Below, in pieces: positions 32,644 to 43,479 of a stretch of DNA of 64,000 bases. The DNA lies in NCBI GenBank assembly GCA_006384855.1, contig VCJN01000418.1, positions 62,001 to 126,000 on the forward strand, in the 5' to 3' direction. A program made the position numbers and the translations under genes. The notes under the pieces were generated by a model, which was not told where the DNA came from, searched no databases, and saw only the letters and a list, made by a program, of their open reading frames with translations. This DNA comes from Tetraselmis striata. Its lineage: Eukaryota > Chlorophyta > Chlorodendrophyceae > Chlorodendrales > Chlorodendraceae. Within the stretch, counting starts at the first letter, position 1; every line of letters starts with the position of its first letter.

Positions 32644-34039
32644 AGAGCTGCAGGCTTAGGGGAAACAGTAAGTTGGAAAGATGGAGGGGGAGGGGGGCTC
32701 TGACCGCGTCCATGGAGCACAGGGAAAGTCTGAGTAACTTTGCTGCTTGGGGAAGTTTCTATGTGAGTTGCTCCTTGCCTCTCTCGCAGTGCATGTATCG
32801 CGCTACCCTTTCCGTAGTCCTCAGGCTTGCGTGAGCACTGATTCACAGAAAGACAGCCTCAGGTGGCGCCTCATCACCGTAACCTTACTACCATTCATCT
32901 GAGTTGCCTGTGCTCACCGTTTATCTGTCTATTATGGAACATTGGAACATACTTACTGAACTTAGCCTGTCTGATAAGATGAAGCAGCATAGCCCTGCTG
33001 CAGCATCCCCTACTATGCGGCTACTGGCACAAGGCAAGAAAGAGGAGGGGGTAGGGGCACTGCAGCACCTAATGTACTTTCGCGCTATTGCCGTCTGCAT
33101 GCACACACGTGCGCGTAGCGTAGACGTCAAAGAGAGGGGGGGGGGGGGGGGGGGGGGGGGGGCGGAAGGGCGCGGCGAGCGGGGGGCTGAGAGGGGTAGC
33201 TGGGACCGGATGCAAACCGGTTAGCTGTACGCATCCTGACAGCGAGCCTTCTTATGATAGCGGAATCGGCTGGCAACGACCCGGGGCGGCAGGGCACGGA
33301 CTGCAGGAGGATAAATGCTGGTGATAAGGGAGGACGGGTGCAGCCGGCTAGTCAGTCAAGCAGCCTTGAGTGATGGCGCTCCTACTCTTACTCCGTGTCA
33401 TGCAACCCCAAAGCCGTGCGTACCTTACCTTACCACAATCGCGCCGAGGCAAGCCGCTGGAACCTGACACCTGCTGCAACCTGATAAAAAGGCTCGCGAT
33501 ACCGCGCTGCCGTCGGTGGGGGAAGACTGATTGTGTGTGTGTGGGGGGGGGGGGGGGGGGGGGCGCTGCGTTGTCTGCCTGGCCCCACGGGAGGAATCCT
33601 TTGTTGTGACCCTTTTTTTCTTATTGCGCCGTGGTTTGCCATTCTGAAAACAATTTCTCCATATAAATGAATAATTGTACTATATGTTTCGATATCGCTT
33701 TCTGCTGCTAGCTCATGTAATTACTATATGGGGCGACCAGCACGAAGAACTGTACTTACATACTATAGATGTATATATATGGTACATAAATAAATGCTGA
33801 TAATTCTTCTTACTACCAGCAGACGCTTTAATTCTCAGATCGCCGCACAGCAATATTTTAAAACTACTAGTATAGTATTATCATCTAGTTATACATGCTG
33901 AGCTGTAAAAGGCGATCAGGGAAGGATTATTGGTCGCTGGGATTGGTCGCAATTTAACAGCAGGGGACTATCATTTTGCCAACAAGTATCATACCTCTCT
34001 TATAACGTTCGGCCGAGGGGCGCGGGTCCCAACAACGCG
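32644..34039. other. Spacer with G-tracts, no gene recognised
   Basis: Contains G runs at about 33138-33162 and 33543-33563, the second preceded by (TG)n, and an AT-rich stretch at 33650-33930. Short open frames exist but none shows a domain, codon pattern or splice structure I could support. The first part should hold the promoter of the Cys4-repeat gene. Confidence 0.5.
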
Positions 34040-36780
34040 CAGTGTGAGGGATGGGTGGGTTGCGTGTGTGAGCGATGAGCTCGCGCAAAAGGAGAAGGTG
34101 AGCGCCCCTGGTGGGCTCGGAGTGTTAGATAGGGCCTGATCACTGCCCCCGGGCCGCGTGCGCTGGTAGCCGAAACGTCTGGCGTTACTCCGCGCGGACT
34201 GGACAGTACTAAGTCCGGGTGTAATTCAAACCTCTATAATTATCAATATGCCAACCCAGAAAAAGTGGGCGTTTAGGGGGTCGTTTATGCGGGGGGCGCA
34301 GCGGCTCTACCGGGAGGGGAGGGGCGACTGAGAGGGGGGCGCCTCGCGCCCAGGTGGTCCGGCCTGGAGAGTGTGTGTGGAGGAAGGGGGTTCGTCCGGT
34401 GAGCCCTGACTACCGACTTGCCGAGAGATGAGGCGGGTTGGCGAAGTGGGTTTACAATATATGCACAGGTCATGACATGATGCGGGCATGCGATTTCTCC
34501 TCAGGCAGACCTTGGGCAGACACCGTCATAGCACCTGTTGTAGTTGCTTTCTTGCACGAAGACTTGAACTGTGCCGTTGTCAAGGTACTTCAAGCACCAT
34601 ACTTACTTTGGCTCCGGAGGAGTCCTGTCCTTTTAAACTAGTGCGGGAGCTGTTGACATTCTGCAAGCAATGTGAAGACAAGTGTTAGCGATAAAGGAGC
34701 AATAAAAACGCGAATGTAATCTTGAGTCAGGCGTTTGCTGGCATGTGGCTTGCGTAGTTACCCGAGCGAATGCTGCGCGGTTGTATCATGCTTGGACGCG
34801 GCGTACCTTTGCGTTAGCCTCGGCATGTGCCGGCTGTTGTTTCGCCAAGGACTTTGGGGACCTATATCACCAAACAACGCCGAGGTAAATGTTAAGGATT
34901 ATATGTTGCTAATTGAGTTGTGTGTATCAAGCATCAATGAAATTACTTCGCCCGGCTAACGTACCCGCTTGGGACTTAGGATGCAGATGCATCATGTGTC
35001 GCCTTCCCCGGCGACTGTCCAAACACCATGTAATTAACACAGAGTGTAGCACATAGACACTGACGTGTTATCATGGTCTATGTTAGCCATGTTTATCCGT
35101 TTATTTCAATATCTTGTACTTATCCTGCAATTGAAGCTGGGGCGGCGGCCGGCGCCACGTGTGAACCGCGTGCGGCAGCCCCCGCTGGAATTGTTGGCTC
35201 GATAGGTGACCTAGAAAATGCAGCATTGTGTAAGGAAGAGTCATTGGTGCCTGTGCTTTAATTGACCGCTGACTTGGATACACGACTTTGCTTTACGGCA
35301 TAGGGACTTACCCTGGGGGGTATAGGCAGACCATGACTTGTTCGTTGCCTCCTTTTTTGCCGTCTTAAGCTTTCTTACCGGAAACCTAGAGGTCCTATAT
35401 ATATAACACAAAACATCGCACTATGTTACCTATTGCCGCAGTAGCAATGATAGATAACTAAGCCCTCAAGTAATATTAATGACGCATAGCTGAAGTTGCA
35501 TAGCCATGCGAATCTACCCGGAAGCGTCTTGAGATGCAGCTGCATTTTTGCGCTTCTTAGCAGCGGCCCTGCAACTACCGCAACGTGTAGCACAAAGTCA
35601 GTGTGTAAGCCACGTAACCATGTTATGACAAGAGTTAACATGCAAAGCAATTTTACAAAACACCAAATAATTTAGTTTGACTCCACTTCATTAATAGAAC
35701 ATGGTGACTTTCATAGATGATCTTGCGATCTTGCGTTGCGGCATTGGAACTTACCCCGGGGAAGAAGATGAAACAGTTGTCTATCATCACCAATATGCCC
35801 CTATCGCTTTTCAACTTGCGTTTCCCCAGTGTCACCGGACTGCCCGCCAGTGCCAGCACGACTTCCGAGGCACCAAGCTAACTGCCGTGACAAGCATGAA
35901 GAGCGTCTCGGGTATCAAGGACTCCAGACACAAGAACCTTGTAGTGCGCCGGTCCTTGGCAAAAGCTTCGCTACACCATGTAATTGCAAGAAGAGTTTAA
36001 TAGGGAGTGCTTCGTTGCCGCTCGACGTATCATGCACATGGAGATCGCATTACGACCTTGCAAGACTCCGCGCCGCGCTTAACGTCCACAAACTGGATGT
36101 CCACAACCAACGCAGGTGGTTCAACGACCTCTGCTTCAATGCAGACAAGAATAAGTGCGCTTTGGACATGATGACAATATAATGATAGTGGTGCGGTACG
36201 TATCTGTAGGGGCCGTTGTGTGTGTGTGTGGGGGGGGGGGGGGGGGGGCAAGTATGCGACTTTGCCATTGATTAGCCGTTAGTAGCCATGTCTAAGTGGC
36301 TATTACTGCCATTTAAACAATGCGATTTGAACACTGTAAATATTATACACTTCAAGTATTTATCCTCGCACGCCTGCCCCACAATCATACGCCGTCAAAA
36401 ACAATGAAATTATAAGGTGGCGCGTGTCCAAACAACGGCCGTTCCTCGCATCCGTGGTGCGCACGCTCAATTCTGCACGTGCTGCGCGGGCAAACAATGG
36501 GATTGAGTGCATTTCTCACTCCAAAACATGCGTTTTAGGAATTTGTTGCAAAATTTCCCAACGGACAAGCTACTTTCACAAGTAAACAACCTAACATTTG
36601 TTTTTGAACGTATGTTGAACGTCGAACGTCGTGACTCATGAAAGGGTTGTAGAGATCGGACCTTGCGAGACTATCCAAGTCCCGATGCCTTGCTTGAGCG
36701 ACGAGCTCACGCAAAAGCAGAAGGTGAGCACAAGGTAAGCATAAGGTGGGACCGGAGTGTTATATACGGCGGGTTGGGAC
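34040..36780. mobile_element. Unidentified element or segment between diverged direct repeats
   Basis: Sequences at 34068-34130 (GAGCGATGAGCTCGCGCAAA, AGGAGAAGGTGAGC, CGGAGTGTTAGATA) and 36693-36766 (GAGCGACGAGCTCACGCAAA, AGCAGAAGGTGAGC, CGGAGTGTTATATA) match at about 80 percent in the same orientation, 2.6 kb apart. The segment between them is less GC-rich. It has plus-strand frames such as GRPWADTVIAPVVVAFLHED (34520-34580) and LRAALNVHKLDVHNQRRWFN (36065-36130) that look coding but are unrecognised. Terminal direct repeats suggest an old mobile element; no target duplication was found. Confidence 0.4.
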
Positions 36781-37030
36781 CCGCGCGTCGCTGCCCGACG
36801 CCAGTCGGGACAGGACTCTTGGTGCATCCCGGCTCCGCTCTGCATGCAAGATTTTCCCCGCCCGCCCGCCCGCCCGCCCGCTCACGGTCAAACCGGCAGG
36901 CATAAGCGCCCCATCACGTACAAAGTAGTCCGTAACCGAGCGGTAACACCTATCGGACAGTGATGTCGGCCCTGTCCGGCCGGCGACTCGGGGATCCATA
37001 ACCCTTATACCTCGCGCTTGGCGGGAATGT

Positions 37031-38240
37031 TTGCCAGGACCCTACCGCTTTGCCAAGTTTTCCCGCCTGGTGTATCATATCCGTAGCTCTGGTAGGGTTG
37101 GCCCCGAGATGGGCAGCCGCGCGCCACCGGGTGCAGCCGTAATAGCGACTGGGGTTCGCCATTGGACGGCTGGGCACCTGGCCGGGGGCGCTGGGGCGTC
37201 CCTGCGTCGTGTGTGTTGTTGGGGGAACCCGTCGCCACTACGTGCCATTTGGAACCGCGTCGATTGGGCGTTAAATGACCGGCCCTCGGCCATTCCGAAG
37301 ATCGATCGTGTGTTGCAGCGGGATGGGCTAGTGTGCTTTGCTGTTTATTATACCCAAGGGCAGGGTGCGCATGTCCGCGAGCGTACAACGTTTTGCATGC
37401 CGGCGGGGGTGGTACTAGCGGGAACACCGCTCGTGCTGGGATCGTACGCCACCCGCCCTCCCCCTCCTCTCCACCCCTCGCCCCTCCCCTTCCCTCCCAT
37501 GCCCGCCCACCTGTGCGTTGCGACGCTTAATGTGAATGAGTTGTCTTCAAAGGTGAAGGATGTTGGCGCGCTGCTGATCGAGCGATCCGTACATGTTCTG
37601 CTCGTTCAGGAGACCACGGTTAGGGCGACCGATATGCGAGTGCGTTTGAATGGGTACTGTGACTACTATTCTTTCGGCGACCGCGTTGCATCGGAGCGTG
37701 GGTGTTGTGTGTTAGACCGGTCGCCGTATCGGGCGCGGGCAGTCGGCGCCCCCCACACATGTTGGACATGTGTCCGGGTGAAAGAAGGTTGCAGTGACTC
37801 CGCGGCCACTATATGTATCTCGGTCTATTTGCCCAGCGGCTCACAGGGGGAACCGTATCGGGACCGCCTGCGCGAAGAGTTGGCGCGGCTTCACACGAGC
37901 GAGTTAACCGAGGGATATGATCGTGGTGTGTGTGTGTGGGGGGGGGGGGGGGGGGGGTTGGAACATGGATCAAAGGGAGTTGGCGGCTCTACTCAGGTGT
38001 TGGCGGTGCCTTCCCGACGGAAAGCCCAGGTAGCCGCGTGATGTGTCGGCGCGCGAACGCGGCACTTGCCGAAGGGGCCGCTGCCGCGTTCTCCACCACT
38101 TCATCGCATGCCCCCCCCCCCCCCCCCCCCCACCGACCATAGGCCCTCCCCCCCTCTCTAGCCCTCGGCATGGGTGGACTAGTCTTGGGACACATCCTAT
38201 CACCTCCCGATCATGTCTTCTTGCCGTGTGGGTCGCCATC
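37031..38240 (+). pseudogene. LINE 5' part: apurinic-type endonuclease domain
   Basis: The open frame of 336 codons ends in the endonuclease: LCVATLNVNELSSKVKDVGA, LLVQETTVRATDMRV, then AATICISVYLPSGSQGEPYR. The N-V-x-x-L and QET motifs are those of APE-type endonucleases of non-LTR retrotransposons, which nick the target before reverse transcription. Where GGDFN is expected (37920-37960) stands a (GT)n-(G)n microsatellite, and the frame beyond is shifted. Later pieces (LAVWVAIRE at 38224) fit the end of the domain. The first 150 residues are basic and Pro-rich with no named domain. The RT part is absent here; a candidate is at 59300-62187. Confidence 0.7.
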
Positions 38241-38610
38241 CGTGAGGATACCCGTCCACCTCCTCTGCATGAACGCCTGTCTGCAAGGTCCATTCTCAAA
38301 CCGGCCCACGGCGACTCTCCCTCTGAATGGCCGAAGATGTCCCACAATTTCGTCACCGCTAATCCGTTCGCGGTGCTCGCCCCTCTGGATGCCCCACATG
38401 TAGACGGCATGCCCTAGGGAGGGGCGGGGATCCCTAGACACCGGCGCAGATCAATTTGTCCGGGCGGTATGGTTGGCGGCGCGCGGGGTAGGGGTTGTTG
38501 TCAAGCCCACGCGTCGCAGCCTAGGCCGCCGCTGCAACGGTCTATCCTAGGTGCGATAAATCGTCGGCGCATGGCCTTTATAGCATGCCGGGGGACTAGG
38601 GGCCCTCGAC
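38241..38610 (+). pseudogene. LINE remnant between endonuclease and foldback element
   Basis: Broken frames such as SEWPKMSHNFVTANPFAVLA and VRAVWLAARGVGVVVKPTRR continue from the endonuclease. No RT motif is present. The sequence stops at the left end of the inverted-repeat element at 38611. Confidence 0.45.
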
Positions 38611-38913
38611 GGGAATGGGACAAGATTATAGCGTAAACGGTACATGCCACTATACTTCACTTATGACCTACTGAAAAGGGACAATTTACTAGCTTTAAAC
38701 CCTGTGCATGTGTTTAGGGTTCGCGTGTACTGGCGCAAAGTACATGATCACTTGGTGGCGGCGGAACGAGGCAAAGGCGGCGGGTCGATGAGGCAGGTTC
38801 TCCGAAGGTAGGTAGGTAGGTAGGTTGCCGCGAAGTCGAGGTAGTTCTCCGCCTCCCACACCTGTCTAACAGTTCTCGCTGAAACAAGTAGGAAGTAGGG
38901 CTGCGGGGTCAGT

Positions 38914-39413
38914 ATGGGTTCCCCCTTGCGGACTATACACGAACTTCGCGCTGCACTTGGGAAGGTGCGGGAACTCCTTCAAGATCATGAGGGAATGTTG
39001 AGTAGGGAAGTTCTTCTCGAGATGGCAACAAGTTGTATCGGGTCTGCCGTCGGGCGGCCCGTCTCCTCGCGTGGGGCAGCATTGCGTGATGTTGCGACCT
39101 TCGAAGAGTCGTTAAGGGGGGGTGGCCAGCGCCCCTCTTCGTCTTTGGCCGAAGTAGTGGCGTATGAAGAGGGTGCCGCAGGCAGGCAGCCCCGGTATGC
39201 AAGGCATCGCTAAGCGTTCCGACACGGCAGTTGCAGGGGCCCCACGGCCCACCCCGGCTGGGATTGAGGTACAACCACACCATATCGGTCACTGGCTTCC
39301 TGCCGAAGACGGCCACACTGAATATGCCGACTACAAAGCGGTCAAGTCGGTAATCTCAGGCCTCCCTACTAATTGGCGGTTCTTGTATGCCTCGGCGGCT
39401 ACAAAGGTATGCT
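38914..39413 (+). CDS. Foldback left arm: two open exon-like segments
   Basis: The first segment reads MGSPLRTIHELRAALGKVRE, then LLQDHEGMLSREVLLEMATS. The second, in another frame from about 39165, reads VQPHHIGHWLPAEDGHTEYA, then DYKAVKSVISGLPTNWRFLY and ASAATK before GTATGC. The right arm encodes the same first segment on the minus strand at 46543-46343 with only conservative changes, suggesting past selection for protein. The domain is unknown; a transposase N-terminus is possible. Confidence 0.4.
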
Positions 39414-39469
39414 GATGCCCCTCGTCAAATAGTTTCCGCGTGCAGGTAGCAGTCACCTGCGGTTGAACC

Positions 39470-40610
39470 AACGGATACATTGCAGCAAGGCCGCCCACCT
39501 TGCGACTGTCGTCGCTTCTTTTGAGGCCGGTTGCGACTATGCGGCAGCAAGGCGAGGGGGTGCGTCGCTCGTGCAGCTAGCAGTCGGGGGATGTGGGTAG
39601 GTTGAACGCGCGATGGCGACATTAGTAGCAAGCCATAAAAATGCAAAGGTGGACAACAGCATTATGTCGCAGCAAGGCCGGCCACCTTGGCGACGTGCGT
39701 CGCTTCTTTTGAGGGCGGCTGCGACTCGTTGGCGGCGGGCGAGGAGATGCGTCGCTTGTGCCAGCTTATTTTGCACTCGGGGATGTGGGTCGAACGTGCG
39801 ATGGCGACATTATAATTAGCAAGCCGAAAACTGAAACAGCCCAGCATAGCCTTACCTCGCAGAAAGGCCGCCCACCTTGGCGACTCGCGGCGCCTCTTGC
39901 GAGCCGGCTGCGACTCGTCGGTAGCAAGGCGAGGGGGTGCGTCGCTCGTGCCAGCTTTTGCACTCGCGGGCTGTCGGACTACGAACGTGCGATGGCGACA
40001 TAATTAGCAAGTCGGAAACTAACTAAAACAACCTAGCATAGCCTTACAGCATCGCAGCAAGGCCGCCCACCCTTGCGACTCCCGGCGCCTCTTGCGAGCC
40101 GGCTGCAACTCGTCGGCAGCAAGACGAGGGGGTGCGTCGCTCGGGGGTTGTGGGTGGAACGTGCGATGGCGACTCTATTAGCGAGCTGGAAACTACATGA
40201 GCCCACAACCCATAGCCTTGCATCACAGCAAGGCCGCCCACCTTGGCGACTGGCGTCGCTTCATTTGAGGCCGGCTGCGACTCGTCGGCAGCAAGGCAAG
40301 GGGGGTGCGTCGCTCGTGCCAGCTTTTGCAATTGGGGGCTGTGGGTCGAACGTGCGATGGCGACATATTTAGCAAGCCGAAAACAACATAAGCCCAGAAC
40401 AACCTTACATCGCAGCAAGGCCGCCCACCTTGGCGACTGGCGTTGCTTCTTTTAAGGCCGGCTGCAACTCGTCGGCAGCGGGGGCATGGAGTGCGTTGCT
40501 CGTGCCAGCTTTTGCGCAGTCGGATGCTGTGGGTCGAACATGCTATGGCGACATAATTAGCAATCCGTAAATTTACAAAGGTGCACCACAACATTATATC
40601 GCAGCACGGC
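39470..40610. repeat. About 185-bp tandem repeats, left arm, six copies
   Basis: Units contain GCAGCAAGGCCGCCCACCTT, GACTCGTCGGCAGCAAGGCG, GTGCGTCGCTCGTGCCAGCT and CGAACGTGCGATGGCGACAT. They are interrupted by AT-richer linkers (AATTAGCAAGCCGAAAACTA). Further units lie at 41690-42720 and, inverted, at 43340-43640 and 44880-46010. Similar frames on both strands are by-products. Confidence 0.9.
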
Positions 40611-40675
40611 CACCCCCTCTTCCCCCCCCTCCACCCTGCCCTCCATCCCGCCTATTCCGCATCTCTTACAGTGGG

Positions 40676-41050
40676 CATGGTGGTTGTCGCGCCTTTAGCC
40701 TCCGGGCCCCTGGCATCCGGCACGGCCTCACCCCCGCCTAATGCGAGCGCAAGTCCAGAGAGTGTGGCTGCCGACGCGCCGGCTCCATGCCCGCCGCTCT
40801 CCCCCGCGTGGCTATTGCCAGGCGTAGGCAAGCCCTCGGCCGCATTGCCAGTGGCAGCCCCCAAACTCGGCGACATGTCTGCCGCTGGCGGGCCCTGCCC
40901 CTCACCCGCCACTGCCTACGTATCGGCCCGGCTAGGTCCAACGGCAAGGGCCGCCACGCGACGAGAGCGTTTGGCCGGCGGGTCAGGAGCAGCGCCGCGA
41001 GGGGGTTTCGTCGCTCGGGCCAGCTTCTGCGCTTGGGGTCTGCGGGGGCC
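40676..41050 (+). repeat. Exon-like Pro/Ala-rich block present three times in the foldback element
   Basis: A block starting GTGGGCATGGTGGTTGTCGC encodes MVVVAPLASGPLASGTASPP in the left arm. It recurs in direct orientation at 42824-43120 and inverted at 44815-44450. The frame stays open in all copies, but the composition (Pro, Ala, Ser) carries little functional information. Confidence 0.7.
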
Positions 41051-43479
41051 AACGTGCGATGGCGACTCAATTAGCATGCCGTAAAAGTAATACGTGCGCA
41101 ACGGCAACAAAGGTGCAGCGGGTCCAACCCACCTTGGCGACTCGCGGCGCCCCTGTCGAGGCCGGCTGCACTCGGCAACATGCACGCAAGGGGGTGCGTC
41201 AACACGAATGCCATACAACACGACTGCCACTCCGAGTACCACGTCACCCAGGCGCGCATTGTCGCGTATACCAACAGTAGGCGAGGATTGCTGCCCCAAC
41301 CTTGTCGCTCCTTGAAAGGCGTCCACAGAGTTTGTTGTCGACTGAAGTGCGTTTCTGCGGGCGACAATTAATGGGGTTTCCTGCGAGTGCGACGAGTTCA
41401 GAAGGTGCCGGCAGTGCATCCACCTTTATCTCTGGCGGGCACTTTTGCATACATCACCAGGGTCTCGGCTCCGCTGCGCCCGGCACCACTTCAGCGGTGC
41501 CCACCCCATAGTAGAGCTGGCCATCCTGCGCTCCGCCCTCCTCCTCACGGCCGCGCTTGAAGCCAGCACCACCCTGCCCGCGTTTGCCCTTGCCTTTTCC
41601 CCCTGTTTGCTTCTCCCGGCCTGCACATGCGTCATCAAAAGGATTGCCGCCACTGTGAGCAAACTGTGAGGGTCGTTCGGGCCTTTTGCAGCGGGGCAGC
41701 GGGTGCGTCGCTCGTGCCAGATTTTGCAGTCGGGAGGTATGGGTCGAATGTGCGATGGCGACTACATAATCAGCAATTCGGAAACTAAAAAACCCAACAT
41801 AGCCTTACATCGGAGCAAGGCCGCCCACCTTGCGACTGGCGTCGCTTCTTTTGAGGCCGGTTGCGACTCGTCGACAGCAAGGCGAGGGGGTGCGTCGCTC
41901 GTGCAGCTAGCAGTCGGGGGGGGGGGGGGGGGTAGGTCGAACGCGCGATAGCGACATATATAGCGGGCCATAAAAATGCAAAGGTGGACAACAACATTAT
42001 GTCGCAGCAAGGCCGCCCGCCTCGGTTGAAGCCGGCTGCGACTCGTCAACATCAGGCGAGGGGATGCGTCGCTCGTGCAAGGTTTGGCACTCGGGGGCTA
42101 TCGGTGGAACGTGCGATGGCGGCATAATATAAATAGCAAGCCGGAAACTGCAAAAGCCTAGCTTAACCTTACATCGCAGCAAGGCCGCACACCCTTGCGA
42201 CTGGTGGCGCCTGCGAGCCGGCTCCGACTCGTCGGCAGCAAGGCGAAGGGGCCGCGTCGCTTGTGCCACATTTTGCACTCGGGGGCTGTGGGTGGAACGT
42301 GCGATGGCGACTATATTAGCCAGTCGAAAACTAAAACAGCCTAGCATAGCCTTACATCGAAGCAAGGCCGCCCACCGTGGCGACTGGCGTCGCTTCATTC
42401 GAGGCCGGCTGCGACTCGTCGGCAGCAAGGCAAGGGGGGTGCGTCGCTCGTGCTTTGCAATCGGGGGCTGTGGGTCGAACGTGCGATGGCGACATAATTA
42501 GCGCAAGCCGAAAACAACAGAAGCCCAGGACAATAACATTACATCGCAGCAAGGCCGCCCACCTTGGCGACTGGCGTTGCTTCTTTTGAGGCCGGCTGCA
42601 ACTCGTCGGCAGCGGGGGCAGGGAGTGCTGCGTTGCTCGACCTAGTTTTTGGAGTCGGGGGCTGTGGGTGGAACGTGCGATGGCGACATAATTAGCGAGC
42701 CGTAAAATTGCAAAGGTGCACCACACTACCGCAGCATTACATCACAGCACGGCCACAACCTCCCCCCCCCCCCCCCCCCCGGCCCCCCCGCCCTCCATCC
42801 CGCCTATTCCACAGCTCTTACAGTGGGCATGGTGGTTGTCGCGCCTTTAGCCTCCGAGCCGCTGGCATCCGGCACGCCCCCACCCCCGCCTAATGCGAGC
42901 GCAAGTCCACAGGGTGTGGCTGCCGATGACTACGCGCCAGCTCCCTGCCCGCCGCTCTCCCCAGCCTGGCTATCGCTATGCGTAGGCAAGCCCTCGGCCG
43001 CATCGCCAGCGACAGCCAAGCTCGGCGACATGTCTGCCGCTGGCGGGCCCTGCCCTTGACCCGCCATTGACTGCGTATCGGCCCGGCTAGATCCAACAGC
43101 AAGCGCCGCCACGCGACGAGAGCGTTGGGTGGGGGCACGTCGAGCAGACGCAGCCCTTGGTCGAGCGGGTCGGGCGGACCGGCTGGCAGACTTTCGAGAG
43201 GGTGGCCGCGTGCGGGGGGAAGGGGGGGGGTTGCTTGGCACCTCCATCGCGATGGGACCTACCCCAGCCTGCATGGCAGTAACCGATAGCGTGAGCTGCA
43301 ACTCTCGCGACATGGCAGGGAATGCATGGCAAGTAAGGTTAAGCTAGTCTTTTGTAGTTTCCGGCTTGCTAATTATTATGCCGCCATCGCACGTTCCACC
43401 GCTAGCCCCCGAGTGCCAAACCTTGCACGAGCGACGCACCCCCTCGCCTTGCTGCCGCATAGTCGCAACCGGCCTCAAA

